DNA from: Tectiglobus sp965223355
Lineage (GTDB): Bacteria > Pseudomonadota > Alphaproteobacteria > Rhizobiales > Hyphomicrobiaceae
Direction of reading: 5' to 3'
Assembly (NCBI GenBank): GCA_965223355.1
Contig: CBDCWE010000003.1
Span: 4,278,001-4,342,000 of the forward strand
DNA: 64,000 nt
Position 1 is the stretch's first letter. Each line of letters begins with the position of its first letter. The notes under the pieces are model-generated. The model searched no databases, had not been told where the DNA came from, and was given only the letters and a program-made list of their open reading frames with translations. Below, in pieces: positions 25,873 to 34,056 of the stretch. Both the position numbers and the translations under genes were made by a program.

Positions 25873-25985
25873 ATTGCCTTGGACAACCCCTGAGCAAGTC
25901 TCGCGGCCAGGGCATCATCTCCTTGGTCGGAGTGTTTGCGGCGCGCGCTAGCAACCCGACCACAGGGCTGGGCCCTTGGTCCCGG
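25873..25985 (-). repeat. Family B element, eroded copy B4
   Basis: Same order of landmarks as B2 (CCCCTGAGCAAGTC, CCAGGGCATCATCTCCTTGG, GGCGCGCGC..., CACAGGGCTGGGCCCTTGG) but with many mismatches; some stems remain partly paired. Reads in the same direction as B2, opposite to B1 and B3. It covers the leader region of folA. Confidence 0.6.
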
Positions 25986-26011
25986 TTGTCGTTGAGCAAG
26001 GCAGAACCGGC

Positions 26012-26545
26012 GTGAGCACACCACTACTGGCAATCATCGTGGCAGTGGCCCGAAACGGCGTGATCGGTCATGACGGCGGCATGCCGTGGCGAATGCCGAG
26101 CGATCTGCGGCGGTTTCGGCGGCTGACCCTTGGCAAGCCGGTGATCATGGGCCGCAAGACCTACGAGTCGATCGGCAGGCCACTCGATGGGCGCACGAAC
26201 ATCGTCGTGTCGCGCCGCATGCGCGAACGCCCGGCCGGGGTCGAGGTCGTCGGCGATGTTAATGCCGCGGTCGAATTGGCCCGACAGATCGCGGTGCGCG
26301 ACGGTGTTTCGGAAATCATGGTTATTGGCGGTGCCGAGATCTATTCCGAACTGCTTGGCCAGGCGGGCCGGATCTACCTGACGCGGATTGACGCCGCGGT
26401 CGCCGGCGAGACCAGGTTCCCCGAACTGGATCAGGAGAGCTGGCGCGAAACCGTGCGCGAGCCTGTGCAACGGTGCGATGAGGACGACTATGCGGCAACG
26501 TTCATTCAGTTGGACAGAGCAGAAAAAGTCGGCCGGCATGCTTGA
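26012..26545 (+). CDS. folA: Dihydrofolate reductase
   Basis: 177 aa from a GTG start at 26012 (AAGGCAG upstream; the frame is open further but that part is the eroded repeat B4). Classical DHFR: IIVAVARNGVIGHDGGMPWRMPSDLRRF contains the substrate-loop Trp and the catalytic Asp (in MPSDLRRF), KPVIMGRKTYESIGRPL is the NADPH site, NIVVSR and VIGGAEIYSELL follow. Reduces dihydrofolate to tetrahydrofolate. In many alphaproteobacteria folA precedes hflK-hflC; that order is kept here with 200 bp between, supporting the call. Confidence 0.96.
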   Translation: MSTPLLAIIVAVARNGVIGHDGGMPWRMPSDLRRFRRLTLGKPVIMGRKTYESIGRPLDGRTNIVVSRRMRERPAGVEVVGDVNAAVELARQIAVRDGVSEIMVIGGAEIYSELLGQAGRIYLTRIDAAVAGETRFPELDQESWRETVREPVQRCDEDDYAATFIQLDRAEKVGRHA

Positions 26546-26651
26546 ACAATGGCCCCGTCTTACCAAGTTGGAGTGAGGGATTTGCGGTGCGCGGGGCCTT
26601 GCCCTATAAGCGACGCCGAAATCGACCGTTTCCCGGCAGATGCGCCCAAAC

Positions 26652-26682
26652 CACCGGCGTTGCAGAAGACACAACGCCGGTG
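26652..26682. other. Perfect 11-bp hairpin upstream of hflK
   Basis: CACCGGCGTTG (26652-26662) pairs perfectly with CAACGCCGGTG (26672-26682) over a 9-base loop. No T-tract follows, so it is either a Rho-type or attenuator-like end for folA or a structured hflK leader. Confidence 0.45.
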
Positions 26683-26747
26683 AAGCTGTAGCGATGCCGG
26701 GCAAAGTGCGTTTGACGCTCAGTTCATGACGATGAGAGGCGGCCTAA

Positions 26748-27890
26748 ATGTCTTGGAACAACGACAGCGGCGGTGGCGGCTGGAAGAGCGGCGGTAACGG
26801 CGGCGGCCCTTGGGGCCAGGGGCCCTGGGGTCAGGGGCCCGGCGGCGGTCAGCAGCAGCCCGATCTGGAGGAGATTCTCAAACGCAGCCAAGACAAACTC
26901 AAGCGTGTGATGCCAGGCGGCGGGGGCACCGGAATTCCGGCTCTGATCTGGGTGTTGCTGTTTCTGATCGGTGCCGGGGTGATCGGCTTTTATGCGTTCA
27001 CATTCAAGGTAAACCCGAACCAGCGCGGCATCGTGCTCAGATTCGGTGAATATGTCCGCTGGCAGGGCCCCGGTTTGCATTTGCGTTGGCCCTACCCGGT
27101 CGAAGAAGTGTTGTTGCCGGACGTAACCCGGCAGAACCAGACCCAGATCGGCATGCGTACCGCAACCGGCGGGCGGTCCGGGCGCACGGTCGCGGTCCGT
27201 GATGTTGCCGAAGAGAGCTTGATGCTGACCGGCGACGAAAATATCGTCGATGTCGATTTCGTCGTGATCTGGCGGATCAACAACGCCGAGAACTATCTGT
27301 TCAACATCCAGAACCCGGTGACCACCGTGAAGGAGGTTGCCGAAAGCTCGATGCGTGAAGTGGTCGGGCAAAGCGACATTCAGCCGATCCTCACGCAGGC
27401 CCGTCAGAAGACGGAAACGGCGGTGCGCACGTTGATGCAGAAGACGCTCGATGAATATGGCGCCGGCATTCAGGTCTCCGCGGTGCAATTGCAGAAAGTG
27501 GATCCGCCAAGCAAGGTGATCGGCGCGTTCCGCGATGTTCAGGCTGCCCGCGCCGACCAGGAGCGCTTGCAGAACGAGGCGCGTGCCTATGCCAACCGTG
27601 TCGTGCCGGAAGCGCGCGGTCAGGCCGAGCGCATTTTGCAGGCCGCCGAAGCCTATCGCCAGCAGACGATTGCCGAGGCGACCGGTCAAGCAGCGCGTTT
27701 CGAGAAGGTCTTCGGGGAATACAAGAAGGCACCGGAAGTGACCCGGCGGCGCATGTTCCTGGAGACGATGGAGCGGGTGCTCGGCGGTACCGACAAGATC
27801 ATTATCGACAGCAAGGGAGGGTCCGGCGTGGTGCCCTATCTGCCGCTCAACGAATTGACCAAGAAATCTTCGACAGCGGGAGGCCAGTAA
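26748..27890 (+). CDS. hflK: FtsH protease modulator subunit HflK
   Basis: 380 aa. Gly/Trp/Pro/Gln-rich cytosolic N-terminus (residues 1-37), helix at about 64-84 (IPALIWVLLFLIGAGVIGFYAF), SPFH/band-7 domain (about 90-300) with NPNQRGIVLRFGEYVRWQGPGLHLRWPYPVE and EARGQAERILQAAEAYR coiled-coil, then MERVLGGTDKIIID. With HflC it forms a large periplasmic-facing cage around FtsH in the inner membrane and restrains proteolysis of membrane proteins. hflC follows 3 bp after the stop. Confidence 0.97.
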   Translation: MSWNNDSGGGGWKSGGNGGGPWGQGPWGQGPGGGQQQPDLEEILKRSQDKLKRVMPGGGGTGIPALIWVLLFLIGAGVIGFYAFTFKVNPNQRGIVLRFGEYVRWQGPGLHLRWPYPVEEVLLPDVTRQNQTQIGMRTATGGRSGRTVAVRDVAEESLMLTGDENIVDVDFVVIWRINNAENYLFNIQNPVTTVKEVAESSMREVVGQSDIQPILTQARQKTETAVRTLMQKTLDEYGAGIQVSAVQLQKVDPPSKVIGAFRDVQAARADQERLQNEARAYANRVVPEARGQAERILQAAEAYRQQTIAEATGQAARFEKVFGEYKKAPEVTRRRMFLETMERVLGGTDKIIIDSKGGSGVVPYLPLNELTKKSSTAGGQ

Positions 27891-27893
27891 GTC

Positions 27894-28787
27894 ATGCGAT
27901 TTGTTGTTGCGGCCCTGTTCGTTATCTTGGTTTTGGCCGGTGTGGCCGCCTATTTGTCAGCGTTCATTGTTCGCCAGACCGAACAGGCGATCGTGCTCGA
28001 ATTCGGTCGACCAATCGAAAATGGTGTGATCACCAAGCCGGGGCTCCACTGGAAGATCCCGATTGCGCAGACGGTCGACTATTTCGACAAGCGCATCCTC
28101 GATCTCGACACCTCACCGCAGGAGGTTATCGCATCGGATCAGAAGCGGCTCGTGGTCGACGCGTTTGCACGGTTCCGGATCAAAGACCCACTTGAGTTCT
28201 ACAAGACGGTGCGCACGGAAAACACGGCACGTGTTCGGCTCGGGGCCTTCCTGGAGGCCAGTATCCGGCGCGCGCTCGGTGCGGCGACGTTCCAGGACGT
28301 GGTCCGTGACAAACGCGAACAACTGATGCGCACGATTACCGATCAGGTCAACGAAGAGGCCGAAGACCTCGGCATCGTTGTCGTTGATGTGCGCATCAAA
28401 CGGACGGATCTGCCGGAAGAAAACAGTGAGGCGATCTACCGGCGGATGCAAACGGAACGCCAACGCGAGGCCGCCGAGTTTCGGGCCGAGGGCGCCGCCG
28501 CCGCCAACCGCATCCGCGCGACGGCGGATCGCGAGCGCACCGTCATCCTGGCGGAGGCCAACAAGAAGTCCGAGCAAGTTCGCGGTGATGGCGATGCCGA
28601 ACGCAACCGCATCTTTGCCTTGGCGTTCGGCAAAGACCCGGATTTCTTTGCTTTCTATCGCTCGATGCAGGCCTATGAAGCCGGGCTGAAGTCCGATGAT
28701 ACCCGGTTGGTCATTTCTCCGAACTCTGAATTTTTCCGATATTTCGGCAATCCGACCGGCGGAAATCCAAAAAATGATGCGAAATGA
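27894..28787 (+). CDS. hflC: FtsH protease modulator subunit HflC
   Basis: 297 aa SPFH protein. N-terminal helix at residues 3-22, then YLSAFIVRQTEQAIVLEFGRPI, the central RRALGAATFQDVVRDKREQL and coiled coil RAEGAAAANRIRATADRERTV, typical of HflC over HflK. Partner of HflK in the FtsH cage. Its stop overlaps the start of the DUF2065 remnant by ATGA, so the three were translationally coupled. Ends with Gly/Asn/Asp-rich tail. Confidence 0.97.
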   Translation: MRFVVAALFVILVLAGVAAYLSAFIVRQTEQAIVLEFGRPIENGVITKPGLHWKIPIAQTVDYFDKRILDLDTSPQEVIASDQKRLVVDAFARFRIKDPLEFYKTVRTENTARVRLGAFLEASIRRALGAATFQDVVRDKREQLMRTITDQVNEEAEDLGIVVVDVRIKRTDLPEENSEAIYRRMQTERQREAAEFRAEGAAAANRIRATADRERTVILAEANKKSEQVRGDGDAERNRIFALAFGKDPDFFAFYRSMQAYEAGLKSDDTRLVISPNSEFFRYFGNPTGGNPKNDAK

Positions 28788-28968
28788 ATGATCTGCTCGT
28801 TGGGTTCGGTTTGGTTCTGGTGATCGAAGGGCTGCTGTGGGCGGCGTTCCCGGGCTTGGCGCTGCGCCTTTTGATTGCGGCCACCGAAACCCCGAGCAGG
28901 CGATGCGTACGGCGGGTGCCTTGGCGATGGCGGCGGGCGTTGGCATCGTTTGGGCAATCCGTGGTTGA
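28784..28968 (+). pseudogene. DUF2065 (YjeT-like) small membrane protein, frameshifted
   Basis: Begins MNDLLVGFGLVLVIEGLLWAAFPGLALRLLIAATET, matching DUF2065 proteins, which follow hflC in E. coli (yjeT) and many proteobacteria. After codon 37 the reading frame is lost: a run of four C at 28890-28893 has one C too few. Inserting one C restores PEQAMRTAGALAMAAGVGIV, giving an expected length near 61 aa, with stop TGA at 28966-28968. The coding sequence is therefore frameshifted by one base, by mutation or by a homopolymer error in the assembly. Read straight, the frame instead runs to 29086 with an unlikely tail. Confidence 0.8.
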
Positions 28969-29062
28969 GTTTCTTTACAAATCTGGCGTCCCATGGCAGA
29001 GGGCTGGTGCACGGTTGCCAACCGAGTTCGGTGGTTGCCGGGTCCGGCCGACCCTGCAGGCA

Positions 29063-29127
29063 CTGACAGTTGATAGTAGCAGTTGATAATAGCAGTTAAT
29101 ACTGACAGTTAATGCTGACAGTTGATC
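29063..29127. repeat. Short tandem repeat, about five units of 12-14 bp
   Basis: The core CAGTTGATA / CAGTTAATA, often with CTGA in front, repeats five times with small variation, directly upstream of degP. Expected to vary in copy number between strains. It may influence the degP leader, but no protein site is recognised. Confidence 0.7.
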
Positions 29128-29210
29128 GTGCCGTGCCTTGAAATCGCGCGGTGCCGGTGCGATGCATAAGGCAAGACCGGTTGACGCCCGATCACGAGAA
29201 GGACCTGACG

Positions 29211-30683
29211 GTGTCCAAGCCAGATTTTCGAGCCCCGCCTGCTCGCCTCGCCGGACTGTTGGCTGCAATCGCGGCCGTGGTGATGTCGAGCACCATCGCT
29301 GTCGCGGAGGGTCCGCGTTCCGTGGCGCCGCTGGCAAAACGGTTGAGTGGCGCGGTCGTTAACATATCGACATCGCAGAAGTTGAAAGGGCCGTCGGGCG
29401 TTCCTCTGCCGAAGGTGCCCGACGGTTCGCCGTTTCAGGATCAGTTCAAGGACTTTTTCAATCGCAAAGACCGTAAGAAAAAGCGTTCCCGCCAGGCCTC
29501 CTCGCTCGGTTCCGGCTTCGTGATCGATGGTGAAAGGGGCCTGATCGTCACCAACAATCACGTTATCGACGGGGCCGATGAGATTACGGTCAACTTTTTC
29601 GATGGCAGCAAGCTCAAGGTCGACAAGGTTATCGGGCGCGATCCCAAAACCGATCTGGCCGTGCTCAAGGTCAGCCCCAAGGCGCCGCTGACTGCGGTCG
29701 GTTTCGGCTCCTCGGAACGGCTGGAGGTTGGCGATTGGGTGCTCGCGATCGGCAATCCGTTCGGGCTCGGCGGCTCCGTCAGTATCGGCATCATCTCGGC
29801 CAAGCAGCGCGATATCCAGTCCGGGCCCTATGATGATTATCTGCAGACGGATGCAGCCATCAACAAGGGCAATTCCGGTGGGCCGCTGTTCAATATGGAC
29901 GGCGATGTCATCGGCATCAACACGGCGATCATTTCACCGACGGGCGGTTCGATTGGAATCGGTTTTGCGGTGCCGGCGGACATTGCGGTTCCGATCATCG
30001 AGCAGCTCGTCAAGTTTGGTGAAACCCGGCGCGGCTGGCTGGGCGTCAATATACAAAGCGTCAGCGAGGATCTGGCATCATCGCTTGGCGTGCCGGCGCG
30101 CGCCGGGGCACTGATCTCGACGGTACGGCCGAACTCTCCGGCGGCAAAGGGCGGCATGAAGCCCGGCGACGTCGTGGTTCGTTTTGACGGCAAACGCGTT
30201 GCCAACGTCCGGGCACTACCGCGCATTGTTGCGCGCACCGCCCATGGCAAAGAGGTGGTCGTCGACGTTATACGGGAGAAAAAACCGCTGGAATTGCGGA
30301 TAACGGTCGGGCGGCTCGAGGATGTTGAGAAGCAATCCAAGAAATCGAAACCGGCGGCGACGGTTGATGGCAAGAAAGATGCCGCGACCGTCTATTTGGG
30401 CATGACGCTTGCACCGATCGATGATGCGGTTCGCAAAAAGTTTGATCTCGGACCAAAGGTTCGCGGATTGGTGGTCGCGAAGGTTGACGGGGCCAGCCGG
30501 GCGGCGAGCAAAGACATCAAGCCCGGCAACGTCATTGTCGAGGCCGACCAATTGCCGGTGTTTAAGCTTGAAGACTTCAAGGCCGCGCTCAACCGCGTCG
30601 TCAAGCGCGGCCGTCTTGCCATTCTGCTGCGTGTCGAAGATGGCAAGGGTGGGTTGCGGTTTGTCGCCTTACCGGCCAAGTGA
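29211..30683 (+). CDS. degP: Periplasmic serine protease DegP/HtrA
   Basis: 490 aa from GTG 29211 (GAGAAGGA upstream; the frame is open to 29151 without a better start). Signal peptide residues 1-32 (cleavage after TIAVA). Trypsin-like domain with catalytic H117 (NNHVID), D148 (DPKTDLAV) and S222 (NKGNSGGPL), then two PDZ domains (about 270-365 and 395-480; GYLxxG-like sites RRGWLGV and TVYLGMTL). Folds or degrades damaged envelope proteins. A Lys/Arg-rich stretch (FNRKDRKKKRSR) sits in the Q-linker/LA-loop area. The hflK-hflC-degP order is common in alphaproteobacteria. Confidence 0.96.
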   Translation: MSKPDFRAPPARLAGLLAAIAAVVMSSTIAVAEGPRSVAPLAKRLSGAVVNISTSQKLKGPSGVPLPKVPDGSPFQDQFKDFFNRKDRKKKRSRQASSLGSGFVIDGERGLIVTNNHVIDGADEITVNFFDGSKLKVDKVIGRDPKTDLAVLKVSPKAPLTAVGFGSSERLEVGDWVLAIGNPFGLGGSVSIGIISAKQRDIQSGPYDDYLQTDAAINKGNSGGPLFNMDGDVIGINTAIISPTGGSIGIGFAVPADIAVPIIEQLVKFGETRRGWLGVNIQSVSEDLASSLGVPARAGALISTVRPNSPAAKGGMKPGDVVVRFDGKRVANVRALPRIVARTAHGKEVVVDVIREKKPLELRITVGRLEDVEKQSKKSKPAATVDGKKDAATVYLGMTLAPIDDAVRKKFDLGPKVRGLVVAKVDGASRAASKDIKPGNVIVEADQLPVFKLEDFKAALNRVVKRGRLAILLRVEDGKGGLRFVALPAK

Positions 30684-31043
30684 TCGCGCTTGCAAATCCA
30701 ACTCATTGTCCGATGCGTGATGGCGGTACCCCGGTGTCGTCGCCGATGATCCCGGCGCGAGCTGGCGTCGGTGCCGAGGCGGGGCGTTCGACTGCTGATG
30801 GCAGAGCGGTGTTGGCTCTGGCGGTGGGGTGATGTTCTGGATCATGTCTGCTCATCAAGCACAACCCCATCGCCGGCCTGCTGCCCGGTCCGGCCGGCGA
30901 TCAGATTCAGATTATGGGCTTGGGCTGGCCGGTCGGGAGTGCGCGATGGTTGGAGCTCACTCGGAAATGCTTTAGCATCGTGGGCTGCGGCCGGGGCACC
31001 GGTCAGACGGACGGGTTGATGATCCAACAGCGGAGTTTGCGGG
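30684..31043. other. Intergenic region before psd, no gene recognised
   Basis: 360 bp. A 48-codon open frame from 30833 has no ribosome binding site and non-coding-like composition. GC-rich inverted segments (CCGGCC clusters near 30880-30900) could serve as a degP terminator. A 17-bp segment CCGGTCAGACGGACGGG at 30999-31015 recurs at 42774-42790. Confidence 0.4.
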
Positions 31044-31757
31044 GTGGCTGGCGGCTACGGCATTTTGGATTCGATTGCTGATGTGTTTGTGCCCATTCAT
31101 CGCGATGGGCACAAGTTCTTGGGCATTGGACTGGCGGTGACGGTTCTGTTGTTTCTCATCTGGACACCGGTCGGTTGGATTTGCGCCCTTCTGACGGCCT
31201 GGGTGGCCTACTTTTTCCGCGATCCAGACCGCGTCACACCACTGCGCGACGGCCTTGTCATTTCACCGTCAGACGGGCGGGTTGCGACGATCGAGCAAGT
31301 CGAGCCGCCGCCCGAGTTGGCGATTGCGGGCGGTCAGCGCATCCGCATCTCGATTTTCCTGTCGCTGTTTGACATGCACATCAACCGGGCCCCGGTTGCC
31401 GGCAAGATCACGCGCTCCGTCTATGTGCCGGGTTCGTTTCTGCGCGCCTCCAACGATCAGGCGAGCGAGGATAACGAGCGCCGCGCGCTGGTCATCGAGA
31501 CGCCCGGTGGTGCCGAGATCGCGGTTCTGCAGATTGCCGGCATGATTTCGCGCCGCATCGTAACCTATGCGGGCGAAGGCGACACCGTGGGCGTTGGCCA
31601 GCGGTTCGGCCTGATCCGCTTCGGCAGTCGTGTCGATGTTTATCTTCCGCAAGGTCAATCCTCGCTTGTTGCGGTGGGACAGCGGATGGTGGCCGGGGAG
31701 ACCGTACTTGCCGACCTGAAGTCAGACGAGCCGGAGCGCGAAGCGCGCCGCAGCTAG
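31044..31757 (+). CDS. psd: Phosphatidylserine decarboxylase proenzyme (short form)
   Basis: 237 aa, short class (archaetidylserine-type PSD, common in alphaproteobacteria). GTG start at 31044. Two membrane helices at about residues 26-58 (FLGIGLAVTVLLFLIWTPVGWICALL), then the soluble part with FFRDPDR, ISPSDGRV, FLSLFDMHINRAPVAG and the self-cleavage site G194-S195 in IRFGSRVDVYLP, which yields the pyruvoyl group. Converts phosphatidylserine to phosphatidylethanolamine at the inner membrane. The usual downstream pssA gene is absent; instead the stop codon TAG is the outer end of repeat B2. Confidence 0.96.
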   Translation: MAGGYGILDSIADVFVPIHRDGHKFLGIGLAVTVLLFLIWTPVGWICALLTAWVAYFFRDPDRVTPLRDGLVISPSDGRVATIEQVEPPPELAIAGGQRIRISIFLSLFDMHINRAPVAGKITRSVYVPGSFLRASNDQASEDNERRALVIETPGGAEIAVLQIAGMISRRIVTYAGEGDTVGVGQRFGLIRFGSRVDVYLPQGQSSLVAVGQRMVAGETVLADLKSDEPEREARRS

Positions 31758-31915
31758 CAACCCTCTGAACAAGTCCGGGGTCCAGGGGATCATCCCCTGG
31801 TCGGGGAGTTTGAGGGGCGGATAGCCCCTCATGGATCGCCGTTTCACGGCGATATGTCAGGGGCTTCGCCCCTAACGACCCCACCAAAGGGCCGAGCCCT
31901 TTGGAAACCTGCACC
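31754..31915 (-). repeat. Family B five-hairpin element, copy B2
   Basis: Begins with CTAG at 31754-31757 (psd stop) and AACCCTCTGAACAAG, then five palindromes: 31782-31800 (CCAGGGG arms), 31812-31830 (GAGGGGC), 31835-31853 (ATCGCCG), 31859-31873 (AGGGGC) and 31884-31904 (CCAAAGGGC). This is exactly the reverse order of B3. Stem sequences differ between copies but stay paired. Inverted with respect to B3, so the two bracket the chromate transporter gene. Confidence 0.93.
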
Positions 31916-32118
31916 CGGTTTCTGTTCGTTTCAACGTCAGACGTTTCCGGCTCTCGCGCATGTTCAGGGACGACCTCGCCAGCGCGATGCCGCGATGACG
32001 CTTTATGACGCGTTCTATCGCTGGTGTCGTGATGCCACAGATGAAGGCCATGACTGGCCGTCTGCGGTTGGCCCCGGCAAGGCTTGAAGCGGGAGCTGGA
32101 CCATTGCGTGAAACACAG

Positions 32119-33426
32119 ATGGATGCGGGGGCTGGCGGCCCGCAGAACCTCTCGCTCGGGCAGGCGGCCCGGATCTGGGCGAAGATCGGCGTGCTCTCGT
32201 TCGGCGGCCCGACGGCGCAGATTGCGCTGATGCATCGGATTATCGTCGAGGAGCGCAAGTGGCTCACCGAGCAGCAGTTCCTGAACGCGCTCGGGTTTTG
32301 CATGCTGCTGCCGGGACCGGAAGCAATGCAACTGGCAACCTATGCGGGCTGGCGCCTGCATGGGGTGTTGGGCGGCCTGATGGCCGGTCTCTTGTTCGTC
32401 ATTCCGGGTGCGCTGGTGGTCTTGGCATTGTCGATGATCTATGCGGCCTACGGCAACGTGACGGTCGTGGAAGCGTTATTCTTCGGGATCAAGGCGGCGG
32501 TCTTCATCATTGTCATCGAGGCCTTGCTGCGGATTGCCAAGCGCGCGCTGAAGCATCGCGAACATTGGCTGATCGCCGGCATCGCGTTCGTTGCGATTTT
32601 CTTGCTGGCATGGCCGTTTCCGTTGATTGTGCTTGGGGCTGCGATGTGGGGGTTCTGGCGCCTGCCGGTCGATGACGGGGCGGATGCGGTCGCCGCCATT
32701 CCCGAAGTCAAAGGTTTCGGTGGAACCCTGGCCACGATCGCCGTTTGGCTGGCGGTTTGGATCGTGCCGCTGGCGCTGGTTTTCGTGGCGCTGGGCGGCG
32801 ACCATGTGCTCAGTCAGCTCGGCCTGTTCTTCTCGAAGCTGGCGGTCGTGACGTTCGGCGGCGCTTATGCGGTGCTCGCCTACATGGGCCAAGACGCCGT
32901 CGTCCACCACAAGTGGCTCGAGGCCGGACAAATGATGGACGGCCTCGGACTGGCTGAAACGACGCCGGGGCCGCTGATCCTGGTGACCGAGTTCGTCGGT
33001 TACGTTGCCGGCTATCAGCACGGCGGTGCTAGATCGTGGACGACCGGGTTGGCGGGAGCCACGATTGCATTGTGGGCGACGTTTGCGCCGTGCTTTTTGT
33101 GGATCTTTGCCGGCGCCCCCTACATCGACTGGATCAACGCGCAGCCGCGGTTAAAGGGGGCGCTGGCAGCGATTACGGCGGCGGTCGTCGGGGTGATTTT
33201 GAACCTGGCATTGTGGTTCGGGTTGCATGTGTTTTTCGGCAGCGTTGCACAGCACAGCGTTGGTGTTGTGCAGGTGTGGGTACCCGACATCACCTCGCTC
33301 AATTGGCAGGTGGTGGGGCTGGCTGCCGTGAGCGGGTATTTGCTGCTGGTGCGCCACTGGGGCATTGCCGCCGTGCTCGGTGTTGCCTCAGGGTTAGCAT
33401 TGGCGTTGCGCTCGCTCGCGCTTTAG
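32119..33426 (+). CDS. chrA: Long-chain chromate (CHR) transporter ChrA
   Basis: About 435 aa from ATG 32119; no good ribosome binding site fits and a TTG at 32104 (GGGAG upstream) is plausible. Two homologous CHR halves: half 1 has FGGPTAQIALMHRIIVEE and LPGPEAMQLATYAGWRL, half 2 has TFGGAYAVLAYMGQDAV and TPGPLILVTEFVGYVAGY, the classic motifs. Around ten membrane helices. Exports chromate or possibly sulfate-like anions with proton or thiosulfate gradients. The gene lies between inverted copies B2 and B3, with its TAG stop being the first bases of B3. Confidence 0.93.
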   Translation: MDAGAGGPQNLSLGQAARIWAKIGVLSFGGPTAQIALMHRIIVEERKWLTEQQFLNALGFCMLLPGPEAMQLATYAGWRLHGVLGGLMAGLLFVIPGALVVLALSMIYAAYGNVTVVEALFFGIKAAVFIIVIEALLRIAKRALKHREHWLIAGIAFVAIFLLAWPFPLIVLGAAMWGFWRLPVDDGADAVAAIPEVKGFGGTLATIAVWLAVWIVPLALVFVALGGDHVLSQLGLFFSKLAVVTFGGAYAVLAYMGQDAVVHHKWLEAGQMMDGLGLAETTPGPLILVTEFVGYVAGYQHGGARSWTTGLAGATIALWATFAPCFLWIFAGAPYIDWINAQPRLKGALAAITAAVVGVILNLALWFGLHVFFGSVAQHSVGVVQVWVPDITSLNWQVVGLAAVSGYLLLVRHWGIAAVLGVASGLALALRSLAL

Positions 33427-33602
33427 GGAACCTCCGATCAAGCTAGGTTTCCAAAGGGCAATGCCCTTTGGCGGGATCGTTAAGGGCCGAGCCCTTAACA
33501 TATCGCCGCCTTGCGGCGATCCATGAGGGGCTTGTCCGCCCCTCATACTCCCCGACCAGGGGATGATCCCCTGGCCCCCAAACTTGTTCAAAGGTTTTCT
33601 AG
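33424..33602 (+). repeat. Family B five-hairpin element, copy B3 (most complete)
   Basis: Runs from the TAG stop of chrA (33424) to CTAG at 33599-33602. Terminal inverted repeats: TAGGGAACCTCCGATCAAG on the left; the right end reads in reverse TAGAAAACCTTTGAACAAG. Hairpins: 33451-33471 (CCAAAGGGC), 33479-33499 (GTTAAGGGC), 33502-33520 (ATCGCCGC), 33525-33544 (GAGGGGC), 33556-33574 (CCAGGGG). Total about 179 bp. Confidence 0.93.
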
Positions 33603-33743
33603 CAGTTGCCCCCCAAGTTGTGCAAACCGGTCTGACTGATCCGGTTTTCGCCGGCGGGAAACCTGCAATCTAGCCTTAACCGGTTGAGAACCATTATCGC
33701 CTAACAATGTTCATGTTGAGCAGTCTAACCCGAGGAGTTGGAC

Positions 33744-33962
33744 GTGGTACACCGTGCTGCCGGCAAGCGCAGACCAGGTCGGTTTTTGGCGCAGATTGTG
33801 TTCGTGACCACCGTGTCCGTGAGCGCCCCGTTGTTCGTTGCGACACACGCCGCCAACGGCGAGACCGTGCTGACGTCGGTGCGTTCGGCCGGCGTCGTAC
33901 ACACCACAACCACACCGTTTCATGCCAATGACATCGCACCCGACGCCTTCAACGATCGTTGA
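33744..33962 (+). CDS. Hypothetical small secreted protein
   Basis: 72 aa from GTG 33744, with GAGGAG six bases upstream (a TTG at 33738 is too close to that site). Basic N-terminus (HRAAGKRRPGR) then hydrophobic core FLAQIVFVTTVSVSAPLFV and a cleavage-like ATHA, a plausible signal peptide; the mature part is Thr/Val-rich and featureless. TTAACCGGTTGAGAACC about 70 bp upstream may be promoter or operator sequence. Unknown function; convergent with the dipeptidase gene. Confidence 0.45.
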   Translation: MVHRAAGKRRPGRFLAQIVFVTTVSVSAPLFVATHAANGETVLTSVRSAGVVHTTTTPFHANDIAPDAFNDR

Positions 33963-34056
33963 GCCAATCGCGCGCAGCGACTTTGTCATCGGCATTGAAA
34001 TGCTTGCGATAGCAAGCAGAAAAGCACCCAACGCGGCAGCCACGCACGATGCCCCG

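Noticed and set aside
29063..29127. CRISPR-like spacing
   Set aside because: Units are adjacent without unique spacers and only 12-14 bp long; the same reasoning excludes the arrays at 55426-55508 and 53610-53716. No cas genes are present.
31754..33602. Genuine composite transposon around chrA
   Set aside because: No transposase or long insertion sequence is present; only short inverted palindromic units. Kept as a cassette-like hypothesis in the findings.
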